Below the pieces are notes generated by a model, which worked only from the letters and a program-made list of their open reading frames with translations, was not told the DNA's origin and searched no databases. 64,000 nt of DNA, from assembly GCF_004770765.1 (NCBI RefSeq), contig NZ_RQFK01000033.1:186001-250000 (forward strand). The letters are read 5' to 3'. Position numbers and translations under genes: made by a program. Of the stretch, positions 51,188 to 60,096 are shown one piece after another (position 1 is the stretch's first letter; each line of letters opens with the position of its first letter). The stretch comes from Leptospira noumeaensis (lineage in GTDB: Bacteria; Spirochaetota; Leptospiria; Leptospirales; Leptospiraceae).

Positions 51188-52459
51188 TCACCTTGCCCCA
51201 AACCCAGTTACTATTGTTTTTATAGTTTTAAATGTAATCAATAAATCCAGCCAAAAGGAAAAATTCTTAATATAGTAAAAATCATATTCTAACTTTACCT
51301 TCATCCCCTCTACCTCTGCCGCATACCCCTGTTCGACTTGAGCCCAGCCACTTATTCCCGGTCGCACTACATGACGATAAGCAAAAAAAGGAACGTCCTT
51401 TGCATACCATTTGGACAGTTCAAATGACTCAGGTCGAGGTCCAATAAAAGACATCTGTCCAATTAAAATATTAAACAACTGTGGTAATTCATCAATTCGG
51501 TATTTCCTAATAAATTTTCCAATTTTCGTAATGCGAGGATCATCAATAGGATTCGTAAATCCACTGCCCTCCTTATCCATATACATACTTCGAAACTTTA
51601 ACATTGGAAATACTTTTCCACGAAAACCCATTCGAGGTTGAATAAAAAAAGCAGGACCTTTAGACTCAAGTTTAACCAATATAGCAATCAAAAGAAATAA
51701 TGGCAAAAAAATCGGAATTAAAGCTACGGATGTAAAAAAATCAATCCATCGTTTTACTGTTTCATAAAACTCAGATGGTAAAAGTGATCCAAAAACATTT
51801 TCAGAAAGGTGGTCTATTTTAACTCTACCTGTTACAAATTCTCTAATTTTTTTCTCAGAATAAACAGGGATCCTTGCTAATGTGCATTTTGCTAAAAATT
51901 TTTCCCATTCAGGAGATAACATTGGACTATTGAAATCAGCGACAATTGCATTATATCTCTGTCCATTTAAATCTGGAGAATTCAAAATTGAAAATAATGC
52001 CCCATGTGAACTAACCAAGTCAGCACTGGAATTAGATGGTAATATCGCATACCGTATTAATCGATACCTTCTCCCCAAGAAAAAACCCGCAAAGCACCAT
52101 AACAAAGTTACTATGAATCCAATAACGTAGATTTGAATCGAATAAGAAATACGCAAAAAAAGAATAATGCATATAGGAAATGCAAAACAAATTAATGATA
52201 TTGGTAAAACATAAGAAACCGATTCAGAAGCTGGTAATCTAAATAACTTACGCAAACTAAAGGTAGCAATCAGAAAAGATAATAAGCTAGTAGCTAATGA
52301 GGTGTATAAATTTGGATCATTTGATTTCCAAAATTTAAATCCCCAAATGGGAATTGCTGAAGCTACAATTAAGACTATCCCACCGGATATAAACTGAAAC
52401 AAATAACTTAACAGAATACGCTCAAACCATCTTGAATGTCGGCGAGTAATCTCCTTCAT
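51188..52459 (-). CDS. Undecaprenyl-phosphate sugar-1-phosphate transferase (initiating)
   Basis: This enzyme places the first sugar phosphate on undecaprenyl phosphate to start each O-unit. The 423-residue protein has four to five N-terminal helices (about 15-130), a soluble part, then the bacterial sugar-transferase domain. That domain runs from about 232 with a membrane hairpin, then FPMLKFRSM, KIGKFIRKYRIDELPQLFNIL, GQMSFIGPRPE, and RPGISGWAQV. With a complete FucNAc pathway beside it, a HexNAc- or FucNAc-type first sugar is plausible. Its ATG follows directly on the stop codon of the GT4 gene. Confidence 0.9.
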   Translation of the reverse strand: MKEITRRHSRWFERILLSYLFQFISGGIVLIVASAIPIWGFKFWKSNDPNLYTSLATSLLSFLIATFSLRKLFRLPASESVSYVLPISLICFAFPICIILFLRISYSIQIYVIGFIVTLLWCFAGFFLGRRYRLIRYAILPSNSSADLVSSHGALFSILNSPDLNGQRYNAIVADFNSPMLSPEWEKFLAKCTLARIPVYSEKKIREFVTGRVKIDHLSENVFGSLLPSEFYETVKRWIDFFTSVALIPIFLPLFLLIAILVKLESKGPAFFIQPRMGFRGKVFPMLKFRSMYMDKEGSGFTNPIDDPRITKIGKFIRKYRIDELPQLFNILIGQMSFIGPRPESFELSKWYAKDVPFFAYRHVVRPGISGWAQVEQGYAAEVEGMKVKLEYDFYYIKNFSFWLDLLITFKTIKTIVTGFGAR

Positions 52460-53671
52460 TTAAGGAAATACCTTTTCCTTTGTTAAGGAATGAATGATTT
52501 TTTTTACAGTTGTATTTACTGAGAATGTTGTATCCAAAAGTTTTATAGCATTTTTTCCCATCGTTGTGCGATGGTTTGTATCTAATAAGGTAACTGCATT
52601 ATTGTATAAAGTTTCGTGGTCTCCTGCAAAAGAAACAAACCCTGCTTTTCCCTCTTCGATCACAGTTTTTAAATCATTTCCCCTATTCACCGCACCAAGA
52701 ATCGGAACACCTACTTGCATATATCCAAGAATTTTTCCTGGAAAGTTATGCGTTTTGTGGTCTGGATGTAAAGTAAAAAGTCCTACATCAATTTGAGTCA
52801 GTATAGACGTAAATACATCCTGCGACACAGATTCTAACAATAGGCAATTCGATAAGTTCTTATTCTTAATCGTATCTAGAACTAATTGAAACTCATCCCC
52901 TGCCCCAAGGAATAAAAATTGTACTTTAGGAAAAGTTAACATTCGTTCCGCAAGTATCAAAAGATTTTTCATATCCTGAGCATGACCGATATTTCCACCA
53001 TAAAAGAAGATAATACGATCACTAAGATTGTATTTTTTTCTAATATCAATTGGAACCATTTTTTTGTTATCTCCTAATGGAGAGGCCCAATTGTATAATA
53101 GTTGCGTATTACGTAAGTTTGGATTGGTTTCTGAAAACCATTTCAAGTTGGCAGGGGATTGAATACCAATTATGTCAGCAGTTGCATACAACTTTCTTTC
53201 GTAAAAACGGAATAAATAAGCGAGTATAGAGTGTTTGCCAATGATTCCATTGTCAATAACCCATTGTGGAAAAAAATCCCGGAGAATTAGGTAAGACGGA
53301 GATTTCCAAATTTTCTTTATATATTTAACTAACCCTGACCAAAAAATAGTGGGAGAATAAAATACAACGAAATCATGAGGATTTGCGTTTAACCAATGTG
53401 ATAAAGCCTTAACCGCACGAAAGGACAATAGGATTTCATTGATTAGTCGGATGGGTTTTGAAACATTTTTAATTCTTCCTGATCGGAAACGAAGTATTTT
53501 GATTCCATCTAGATCATCTATTATATAAGATTCTTTTCGATCTGGATCTGGAGTCACTACAGTGACATCATAACCAGAATGTAAAAACTCTAAGGCAAGT
53601 TCATGCATCATTTTACCAGCTACCTTTACGCTCTTTGGTAAATAGTCGTCTACAATGATGAGAACTTTCAT
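52460..53671 (-). CDS. GT4 glycosyltransferase (WbuB-like, probable L-FucNAc transferase)
   Basis: This is a 403-residue GT-B enzyme. The N-terminal domain opens with VLIIVDDYLPKSVKVAGKMM and the C-terminal nucleotide-binding domain has FFYGGNIGHAQDMKNLL and FPGKILGYMQVGVPILG. The placing directly after the capE-capF-capG trio is that of WbuB/WbjE-type transferases, which add L-FucNAc in E. coli O26 and P. aeruginosa O11-like loci. The donor assignment is by context. Confidence 0.83.
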   Translation of the reverse strand: MKVLIIVDDYLPKSVKVAGKMMHELALEFLHSGYDVTVVTPDPDRKESYIIDDLDGIKILRFRSGRIKNVSKPIRLINEILLSFRAVKALSHWLNANPHDFVVFYSPTIFWSGLVKYIKKIWKSPSYLILRDFFPQWVIDNGIIGKHSILAYLFRFYERKLYATADIIGIQSPANLKWFSETNPNLRNTQLLYNWASPLGDNKKMVPIDIRKKYNLSDRIIFFYGGNIGHAQDMKNLLILAERMLTFPKVQFLFLGAGDEFQLVLDTIKNKNLSNCLLLESVSQDVFTSILTQIDVGLFTLHPDHKTHNFPGKILGYMQVGVPILGAVNRGNDLKTVIEEGKAGFVSFAGDHETLYNNAVTLLDTNHRTTMGKNAIKLLDTTFSVNTTVKKIIHSLTKEKVFP

Positions 53672-53690
53672 TAAATTTAAAAAAGAAATA

Positions 53691-54821
53691 TCAGTATCGT
53701 TTCCAAACGATTCTGTTCACATAATCGGTATAACTTAATATAATACGAACAACCTTTGCAGAAACATTGGGCATAGAATAATCTCCTACCAATCTAGATT
53801 GGTTAAAGAAATCTTTTCCTTCCGTTTCCAATAAAGCCAGTGCTTGAAGGATCCGTTCTTTACTAAGGCCTACCATCATAACTGCCGCCTCTTCCATACC
53901 TTCCGGTCTTTCATGAGCTTCTCTAATGTTTAAAGCAGAAAATTTTAAAATAGAGGATTCCTCTGTGATAGTTCCGCTATCGGAAAGCACTGCTTTCGAC
54001 TCGATTTGAAGTTTGTTATAATCCATAAAACCTAATGGTTTTAATAACAGAATATTTTTATGAAATTGAATCTTATAATGATCTATTTTTTTCTGCGTCC
54101 TTGGGTGAGTTGAGACAACCACAGGGAGATTATAATTCTCAGCAATGGTATTAAGTGTATCCACTAATGAACGGAAGTTTTGTTCGGAGTCAATATTTTC
54201 CTCTCTATGAGCAGATACTAAAAAATACTCGTTACTTTTTAGATTCAATTGTTCCAAAATTTTTGAAGATTGAATTCTATTTTTATAATGACTTAAAACT
54301 TCATACATCGGACTTCCGGTTTTTATTATCTGGTCTGGAGGCAATCCTTCGCGTAATAAATATTCCCGAGCGATGGAACTATACGTTAAGTTAATATCAG
54401 ATGTATGATCCACAATCCGTCGATTGATTTCTTCTGGAACTCGTAAATCAAAACAACGGTTTCCAGCCTCCATATGGAATATGGGAATTTTACGTCGTTT
54501 TGCAGGTATCACAGCAAGACAACTATTAGTATCACCTAACACAAGGAGAGCATCCGGAGTTTCTTTAGACAACAATTCATCAAAACCGATTATAATTTTA
54601 CCAATTGTCTCAGCTCCAGTTCCCCCTGCTGCCTCCAAAAAGTAATCAGGTTTTCTGATTCCCAAATCTTGAAAGAAAATTTCATTAAGCTCAAAGTCGT
54701 AGTTTTGACCAGTATGAATGATTTTGTGATCACATACTTCATCAAGTGCGATCATTACCCGCGAAAGCCGAATGATCTCTGGTCTTGTTCCAATTACAGT
54801 AAATACTTTTAACTTTTTCAT
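53691..54821 (-). CDS. capG: UDP-N-acetylglucosamine 2-epimerase-type enzyme (CapG/WbjD)
   Basis: CapG (also WbjD) carries out the last epimerisation to UDP-N-acetyl-L-fucosamine. The 376-residue protein has the 2-epimerase framework: VIGTRPEIIRL, HTGQNYD, LVLGDTNS, FHMEAGNRCFD, RVPEEINRRIVDH and SDSGTITEESS. The GNRCFD form is typical of the FucNAc enzyme and differs from general WecB (GLRT). It overlaps capF by 4 bases. General WecB activity is the alternative. Confidence 0.9.
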   Translation of the reverse strand: MKKLKVFTVIGTRPEIIRLSRVMIALDEVCDHKIIHTGQNYDFELNEIFFQDLGIRKPDYFLEAAGGTGAETIGKIIIGFDELLSKETPDALLVLGDTNSCLAVIPAKRRKIPIFHMEAGNRCFDLRVPEEINRRIVDHTSDINLTYSSIAREYLLREGLPPDQIIKTGSPMYEVLSHYKNRIQSSKILEQLNLKSNEYFLVSAHREENIDSEQNFRSLVDTLNTIAENYNLPVVVSTHPRTQKKIDHYKIQFHKNILLLKPLGFMDYNKLQIESKAVLSDSGTITEESSILKFSALNIREAHERPEGMEEAAVMMVGLSKERILQALALLETEGKDFFNQSRLVGDYSMPNVSAKVVRIILSYTDYVNRIVWKRY

Positions 54822-55927
54822 TTTGTGATTTCAGCGGCAATAGTATCAGGTAGCTCTCTGTTAAAAACTTCGTTTGCCCAAAGCATAACTATCAATTCAT
54901 TTTCGCCAATATTTGTAATATCATGGGTCCAACCTGGAATCGTATCAACAATCGTTGGGTTTTCGTCAGTTACCACTAACTCATAATATTCCTTTGTGAC
55001 CAAATGTTGGAAACGAAACTGTGCCTTGCCCCTAATAATTAAAAACTTTTCCGTTTTCGTATGATGGTAATGCCTTCCTCGTGTAACACCTGGTAATGCA
55101 GAAAAGAAAGAAAACTGACCGGATTCCTTTGTTTTCAACATCTCAACAAAAGAACCCCTCGGATCTTCATATTTTGGTATGGAATAACTGCAGGAGGTTA
55201 TCGGCAAAAAACTAATATAGGTTGAATATAATGCTCTAGTGAAACCTTGACCAACATTTTCGATCAATAGTTTTTCCCTATTGTCTCTAAAACTAGAAAT
55301 TAAACTTGCTAATTCTGCAAGTGAGATTGTATATACTGGTGTTACATCAACAAAACCAGTTGATAACTTACCATCTAAAGTTTCTAGAAAACTAGTAACC
55401 AAATCATCGATATAACATAGATTTAACTCTTTATCTGCGTCGTTAACAACTATCGGTAAAGATCTTGATACATTGTAACAGAAGGTTGCAACTACAGAGT
55501 TATAATTCGGTTTTGAAAACTTCCCAAACAAATTAGGTAACCGATAAATATATACAGGTGCGCCTGTTTTTTTACTATACTCAAAGATAGAATCTTCACC
55601 TTGTTTCTTTGAAATTCCGTATGGATTCGTTAGAAGTGCTTGAATCGAAGAGGAAAAAACAATAGGAGTTTTTTTATTCAAACTCTCTAAATGTGTAACA
55701 ATTTGTTTTGTTAAATCAGCATTGCCTATATAAAATTCTTTTTCCGATAAAGGTCGATTCACTCCCGCTAAATGAAAAATAAAATCTGCTGTTTCTAAAA
55801 ATTGGAATAATTCACTTTCTGTTGTTCTTTTATTATGCAACAACACTTCATGATTTTTGTTTTGAGAAATATGGATTTGTAGGTTCGATGCAACAAATCC
55901 ATCTGCTCCTGTAATGAGTATCTTCAT
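54818..55927 (-). CDS. capF: UDP-2-acetamido-2,6-dideoxy-hexulose reductase/epimerase (CapF/WbjC)
   Basis: CapF is a two-domain enzyme of the UDP-L-FucNAc pathway: an N-terminal SDR reductase and a C-terminal cupin C3-epimerase. The 369-residue protein has the modified NAD(P) loop ITGADGFVASNL near the start, PYGISKKQGE as the catalytic YxxxK region, and a cupin from about 250. The cupin carries EDPRGSFVEML, GVTRGRHYHHTKTEKFL and PGWTHDI, with its metal-binding His residues visible. The set capE-capF-capG is complete and in order. Confidence 0.93.
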   Translation of the reverse strand: MKILITGADGFVASNLQIHISQNKNHEVLLHNKRTTESELFQFLETADFIFHLAGVNRPLSEKEFYIGNADLTKQIVTHLESLNKKTPIVFSSSIQALLTNPYGISKKQGEDSIFEYSKKTGAPVYIYRLPNLFGKFSKPNYNSVVATFCYNVSRSLPIVVNDADKELNLCYIDDLVTSFLETLDGKLSTGFVDVTPVYTISLAELASLISSFRDNREKLLIENVGQGFTRALYSTYISFLPITSCSYSIPKYEDPRGSFVEMLKTKESGQFSFFSALPGVTRGRHYHHTKTEKFLIIRGKAQFRFQHLVTKEYYELVVTDENPTIVDTIPGWTHDITNIGENELIVMLWANEVFNRELPDTIAAEITK

Positions 55928-55990
55928 TTATCTGGCTAATCCTAAAAACATTTAGCGACTTATCTTTTCGAAATCACAATGCCAAGGAAC

Positions 55991-57025
55991 TTAATCCCAA
56001 GTTTCCGCTTCTTTTCCATCAAGAATGTCTCGAATAAAAGAAAGTTTTAATAGAAGAGCTTTCATTTCTTCCAAATTGAGTCTGTTTGTGTTATGAGAAT
56101 TATAATCTTCCGTGATTGAAATTTTTCCTTCACCTTGTTCTACAAATTTATCATAGTTTAAATCCCGTAAATCGGGAGGAATACGAAAATAATCACCCAT
56201 GTCTTCTGCAGAAGTAATTTCTTCCCTACTCAAAAGCGTCTCATACAATTTTTCGCCATGTCTTGTACCGATCGTCTTGACCGGATGATCCTTTTTATTG
56301 AAAAGATCGAGGATTGCTTTTGCTAGAATTTCTATCGTCGCTGCCGGTGATTTTTGAACAAAAATATCGCCATTGTTTCCATTCTCAAAAGCATATAACA
56401 CAAGCTCGACGGCATCATCCAAAGTCATCATAAAACGAGTCATATTCGGATCGGTAATCGTAAAGGCTTGTTTCTTTAAAAGTTGGTCGACAAAAAGCGG
56501 AATTACAGAACCTCTGGATGCCATTACATTTCCATACCTGGTTCCGCAAACGATCATACGTGATTCGTCAAAATTTCTTGTTTTAGCCACCATAACTTTT
56601 TCCATCATGGCCTTCGAAATTCCCATTGCATTGATGGGGTAAACTGCCTTATCTGTGCTTAGACAAATAACTTTTTTTACACCAAGGTCGTATGCAACCT
56701 GCAAAACATTTTCTGTTCCAATCACATTGGTTTTAAATGCTTCCATTGGAAAAAATTCACAAGAAGGAACCTGCTTCAATGCTGCTGCATGAAAAATATA
56801 ATCCACTCCTGAAAGGGCACCTGTTAAAGAGGAGGCATCTCTCACATCTCCTAAAAAAAACTTAATCTTGGGATTGTTGTATTTTTTTCGAAGATCATCT
56901 TGTTTTTTTTCATCGCGACTAAAGATTCTGATCTCTTTAATTTCTGAACTTAAGAAACGATTCAGAACTGCTTTCCCGAAAGAACCAGTTCCACCTGTAA
57001 TGAGTAGTGTATTATTTTTAAACAT
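55991..57025 (-). CDS. capE: UDP-GlcNAc 4,6-dehydratase/5-epimerase (CapE/WbjB)
   Basis: CapE starts the UDP-L-FucNAc pathway from UDP-GlcNAc. The 344-residue SDR has TGGTGSFGKAV at 10-20, the AAALKQVPSCEFFP motif, LSTDKAVYPINAMGISKAMMEK, and GTRYGNVMASRGSVIP. The usual catalytic Tyr of SDRs is Met134 here, with Lys138 kept, as is typical for this dehydratase group. It lies 63 bases upstream of capF and 16 bases after the membrane-protein gene. Confidence 0.95.
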   Translation of the reverse strand: MFKNNTLLITGGTGSFGKAVLNRFLSSEIKEIRIFSRDEKKQDDLRKKYNNPKIKFFLGDVRDASSLTGALSGVDYIFHAAALKQVPSCEFFPMEAFKTNVIGTENVLQVAYDLGVKKVICLSTDKAVYPINAMGISKAMMEKVMVAKTRNFDESRMIVCGTRYGNVMASRGSVIPLFVDQLLKKQAFTITDPNMTRFMMTLDDAVELVLYAFENGNNGDIFVQKSPAATIEILAKAILDLFNKKDHPVKTIGTRHGEKLYETLLSREEITSAEDMGDYFRIPPDLRDLNYDKFVEQGEGKISITEDYNSHNTNRLNLEEMKALLLKLSFIRDILDGKEAETWD

Positions 57026-57040
57026 GTTTGTTATTCGTTA

Positions 57041-58666
57041 TTAAAAGTTAAAAAGTAAAAAATCATTAGGGCAGTTTGGAATATTCATTCTCTTCCATCC
57101 CTCATTCTTACCAATAACAAATTTTTTAAATTCGTTATCGTTTCTGAAATTTAAATCATTTAATAATGCTGAATTTATCCATACTAAATTTATTTTATTT
57201 CTTAAAATAAATTCATCAAAATTGGTATTTTTATCAAAATGGTGATATACTCGCATATCCTTTGGCAAAAACGTCGAAATAAAACCAAGATTACTCAATA
57301 GAACTATTTCTCTATTCTCAAAGTTCAAGTGATTTAAAAAATTCAAATTATCAACACTTGTACAAAGACCCTTTCCATGAATCCCAGCCTGGCCGTCCGG
57401 AACTGACAACCCAGACTTCCCACTCAATCTCCAAGGTGTAATATAAATCAAAATTGAAGCAATCAAAATGGTATTTAATGGAAAAGAGAATTTTGCTTTA
57501 TACTTAAACAATCCAAACTTTTCCCTTATATTCTGGAACCCGAAAATAAGTAAAAATGGTACAACCATCAGAAGATAATGAGGTCTTGGATAAATCAGAA
57601 TCGTTGACACTAATACTGGAATCGAATAAATTAATACAAAACACCTTAATATCAAATTCCTCTGCCCTTGGTACAAACTAATTAACAATCCAGCAAACCA
57701 AAATAAAATAATTAGGATTACTGGGTATGCTGCCACTTGCATACCAACAGTATTGTTTCCAAGCTCAACACTAAAAAAAGGAATCAGTAAACTCCCCAAC
57801 TCCTTTGGGAGAATTAGAATATTACGCACTACATGGCTGAAGAATTTACTGGGATTTGCAAATAATGCCTCAGCGATAGTTTTAGCAGAGCCGAAGTCTC
57901 TACTCATTGCTAGTTCGCAATAAGACCAAGGATCTTCATTCCACATATCAAACTGAAATAACCCATAAGCATAATGCTGACAAAATGCTATCGAACTCCT
58001 TTGTCCATCAGTAGGATTGTATTTGATAAATAAAAATAAGGACAATAACAATGCTATAATGATAGGATATTTTAAACGTTGGTATGTAAGGTATTGGTAT
58101 AAAACATAGAAACTCACTACTAATATACTTAATAGTAAGGAAAGCGAATATTCAGGTCTAATGAATGTCAGAATTACTCCACCAATAAGCAAAACCAAAA
58201 GCATTTGATCTTTTTTTCTACCAAAAGCAAGTGTAAAAATAATCATCATAAAAGAAGCATTAAAATGAGCTATATAGGAAGGTGACATTGAAAAAGTTGG
58301 ATTTACTATTAGAAAAAAATAGGAAAACAAAAAAGCAAAAAATGCTGACTTAGTTACCTTAAAAGTAAATGCAAACAAAGAAAAACCAAAAAAAATTGTT
58401 ACCAGTGCAAAATTGGTTCTATAAAGATCTATTGGATTAGTGACGAACTGATTTAAAATAGATAAGTATAGTCGGTAAAAAATCCCATCACTTCCGAGAT
58501 GACCAGTTATAGTATAGTGTATATGATAGGCTTCATCGTATGGCATAAACTCCCATACATTCTCAAATTTATACAGTAGTTTAAGCAAAACCAAACATAA
58601 ACCGAAAAACGAAATCAATAACGGCAAATTAAATCTAGTGCAAAGAATACTTTTCGCTTTTAGCAT
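57041..58666 (-). CDS. Polytopic membrane protein, GT-C-like
   Basis: This 541-residue protein has about 12 helices and a soluble C-terminus. After the first helix a loop holds EFMPYDEAYHIHYTITGHLGSDG, with the acidic DE pair where GT-C enzymes have catalytic residues, and a later periplasmic-type loop holds Cys/His-rich sequence. It lies between the amidino-sugar genes and the FucNAc genes, inside the Wzx/Wzy operon. It may modify the finished glycan in the periplasm. No specific family was recognised. Confidence 0.58.
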   Translation of the reverse strand: MLKAKSILCTRFNLPLLISFFGLCLVLLKLLYKFENVWEFMPYDEAYHIHYTITGHLGSDGIFYRLYLSILNQFVTNPIDLYRTNFALVTIFFGFSLFAFTFKVTKSAFFAFLFSYFFLIVNPTFSMSPSYIAHFNASFMMIIFTLAFGRKKDQMLLVLLIGGVILTFIRPEYSLSLLLSILVVSFYVLYQYLTYQRLKYPIIIALLLSLFLFIKYNPTDGQRSSIAFCQHYAYGLFQFDMWNEDPWSYCELAMSRDFGSAKTIAEALFANPSKFFSHVVRNILILPKELGSLLIPFFSVELGNNTVGMQVAAYPVILIILFWFAGLLISLYQGQRNLILRCFVLIYSIPVLVSTILIYPRPHYLLMVVPFLLIFGFQNIREKFGLFKYKAKFSFPLNTILIASILIYITPWRLSGKSGLSVPDGQAGIHGKGLCTSVDNLNFLNHLNFENREIVLLSNLGFISTFLPKDMRVYHHFDKNTNFDEFILRNKINLVWINSALLNDLNFRNDNEFKKFVIGKNEGWKRMNIPNCPNDFLLFNF

Positions 58667-58692
58667 CTAGTTATTGAATCCTTCTAAAAATT

Positions 58693-59463
58693 CTATAGGT
58701 CTTTAGAAAAACTATCTCGTTCTTCTATTGTTGGGTAATTAATCATCACAGCACGATACTTCCCTTTAAAAACAAAGAAGCTACCTACACCGACGCCAAT
58801 AAACTTAAATTTTTGCACTGCTTCTTCAATATCTTTTAAGCTACCAACACCACCGAGGATTGTCATCGGAATTGTTAGTTGATTGTAAATTTTTTCAAGA
58901 ATAGGAAAATCTAAACCATTCATCATACCATCATAATCGATTGAGTTTATCACTATTTCTCCTACACCCAAACTTTGAAGTCTAAGTGAAAAATCAACAG
59001 GGTCTATTTTAGAATTTTTTGTCCCGTTATGAGTCCAAATTTCATAGTTAGAGCTTAACTTTTTTTTCTTTATATCAAGCACAGCTACAACACTTTGACT
59101 ACCTATTTCATCTGCAATATTCGAGACAATATTAGGATTCTCTACTACGATAGAACTTAAAGCCACCTTTTCTATACCCATAGAAACAACGGCTTTAGCT
59201 TGAATAACTGTTTTTACGCCTCCCCCATAGCACAAAGGCATTCGACTTTCATTTGCAAGGTTTTGTAAAAGTTTTAAATCAGGTTCCTTAGCATATCGAG
59301 TTGCATCAATATCTATTACAATCAACTCATCAGCTTCTTTTTCATTAAAGATTTTTACAGCATTAATCGGATCACCTACATATTTGGGTTCCGAAAACCT
59401 CTGTGTTTTCACAAGACCGCCATCTTTTACTAATAAACAAGGAATGATTCTTGGTCTTAGCAT
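58693..59463 (-). CDS. HisF-like subunit (HisF2) of sugar amidotransferase
   Basis: This 256-residue TIM barrel is of the imidazole-glycerol-phosphate synthase type, but it is not in a his operon. The strand-1 motif reads PCLLVKDGGLVKT: the catalytic Asp11 of HisF is Leu (codon TTA, 59431-59433), while Asp130 (AVLD) and Asp176 (NSID) are kept. It belongs to the HisF2 proteins found beside WbpG, which probably pass ammonia rather than close an imidazole ring. It follows HisH2 with no gap and is predicted to form a HisH2-HisF2 glutaminase pair. Confidence 0.88.
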   Translation of the reverse strand: MLRPRIIPCLLVKDGGLVKTQRFSEPKYVGDPINAVKIFNEKEADELIVIDIDATRYAKEPDLKLLQNLANESRMPLCYGGGVKTVIQAKAVVSMGIEKVALSSIVVENPNIVSNIADEIGSQSVVAVLDIKKKKLSSNYEIWTHNGTKNSKIDPVDFSLRLQSLGVGEIVINSIDYDGMMNGLDFPILEKIYNQLTIPMTILGGVGSLKDIEEAVQKFKFIGVGVGSFFVFKGKYRAVMINYPTIEERDSFSKDL

Positions 59464-60081
59464 TTATATCTCAGCAAAATTTTTTAAAAGTATTTGGCCA
59501 TAGTGATGACTCTTTTCTGGATGAAATTGAACACCATAGATATTATTCTTTTTAATAGCACTTGAAAAAACAATACCATAGTCTGTGTTAGAAATTTCGT
59601 TTTGTTTATCCGTACATTCAAAATAATAGGAATGTAAAAAATAAAACCGTGAATCTGATTCCAACTCGCGAAACAATTCAGATCCAGCTTCATTTGGTTT
59701 CACGTCGTTCCATCCCATATGTGGCATGGGAATTTTTTTTTCTAACTGATTAAAATTAAATTTTTTAACAGATCCTGATATCCACCCTAATCCAGGTTTT
59801 ACTCCTTCTTCACTTGAATTTGCCAAAATTTGCATACCTACGCAAATTCCAATTATGGGAATTTTTTTTTCCAATACCAACTCCTCAATTTTACTTCGCA
59901 TACCTGATTCATTTAAAAGGTCAATTGCATGGTCAAAAGCACCAACCCCTGGAAGGATTAATTTAGTGGCGTTTTCTAAACCAGCGACAGATTTTGCAAT
60001 CTGGGTTTCAACATTTATCCTTTTGTAAACATTTTGAAATGAAAGTATATTCCCTAAACCATAATCTATAATTGTAAGCAT
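59464..60081 (-). CDS. HisH-like glutamine amidotransferase (HisH2)
   Basis: This is a 205-residue class I glutaminase. The catalytic triad is intact: Cys80 in GICVGMQ, His187 and Glu189 in VQFHPEKSH. LPGVGAFDHA lies near 43-52. It would release ammonia from glutamine for the HisF2-WbpG partners. It is translated directly ahead of HisF2 and 15 bases after the amidotransferase gene. The neighbours point to sugar amidation and not histidine synthesis. Confidence 0.9.
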   Translation of the reverse strand: MLTIIDYGLGNILSFQNVYKRINVETQIAKSVAGLENATKLILPGVGAFDHAIDLLNESGMRSKIEELVLEKKIPIIGICVGMQILANSSEEGVKPGLGWISGSVKKFNFNQLEKKIPMPHMGWNDVKPNEAGSELFRELESDSRFYFLHSYYFECTDKQNEISNTDYGIVFSSAIKKNNIYGVQFHPEKSHHYGQILLKNFAEI

Positions 60082-60096
60082 AAATATGAGTTATTG

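Noticed and set aside
58693..60081. Histidine biosynthesis genes hisH and hisF
   Set aside because: No other his gene is nearby, HisF lacks Asp11, and the pair follows a WbpG-type amidotransferase, so a sugar amidation role fits better.
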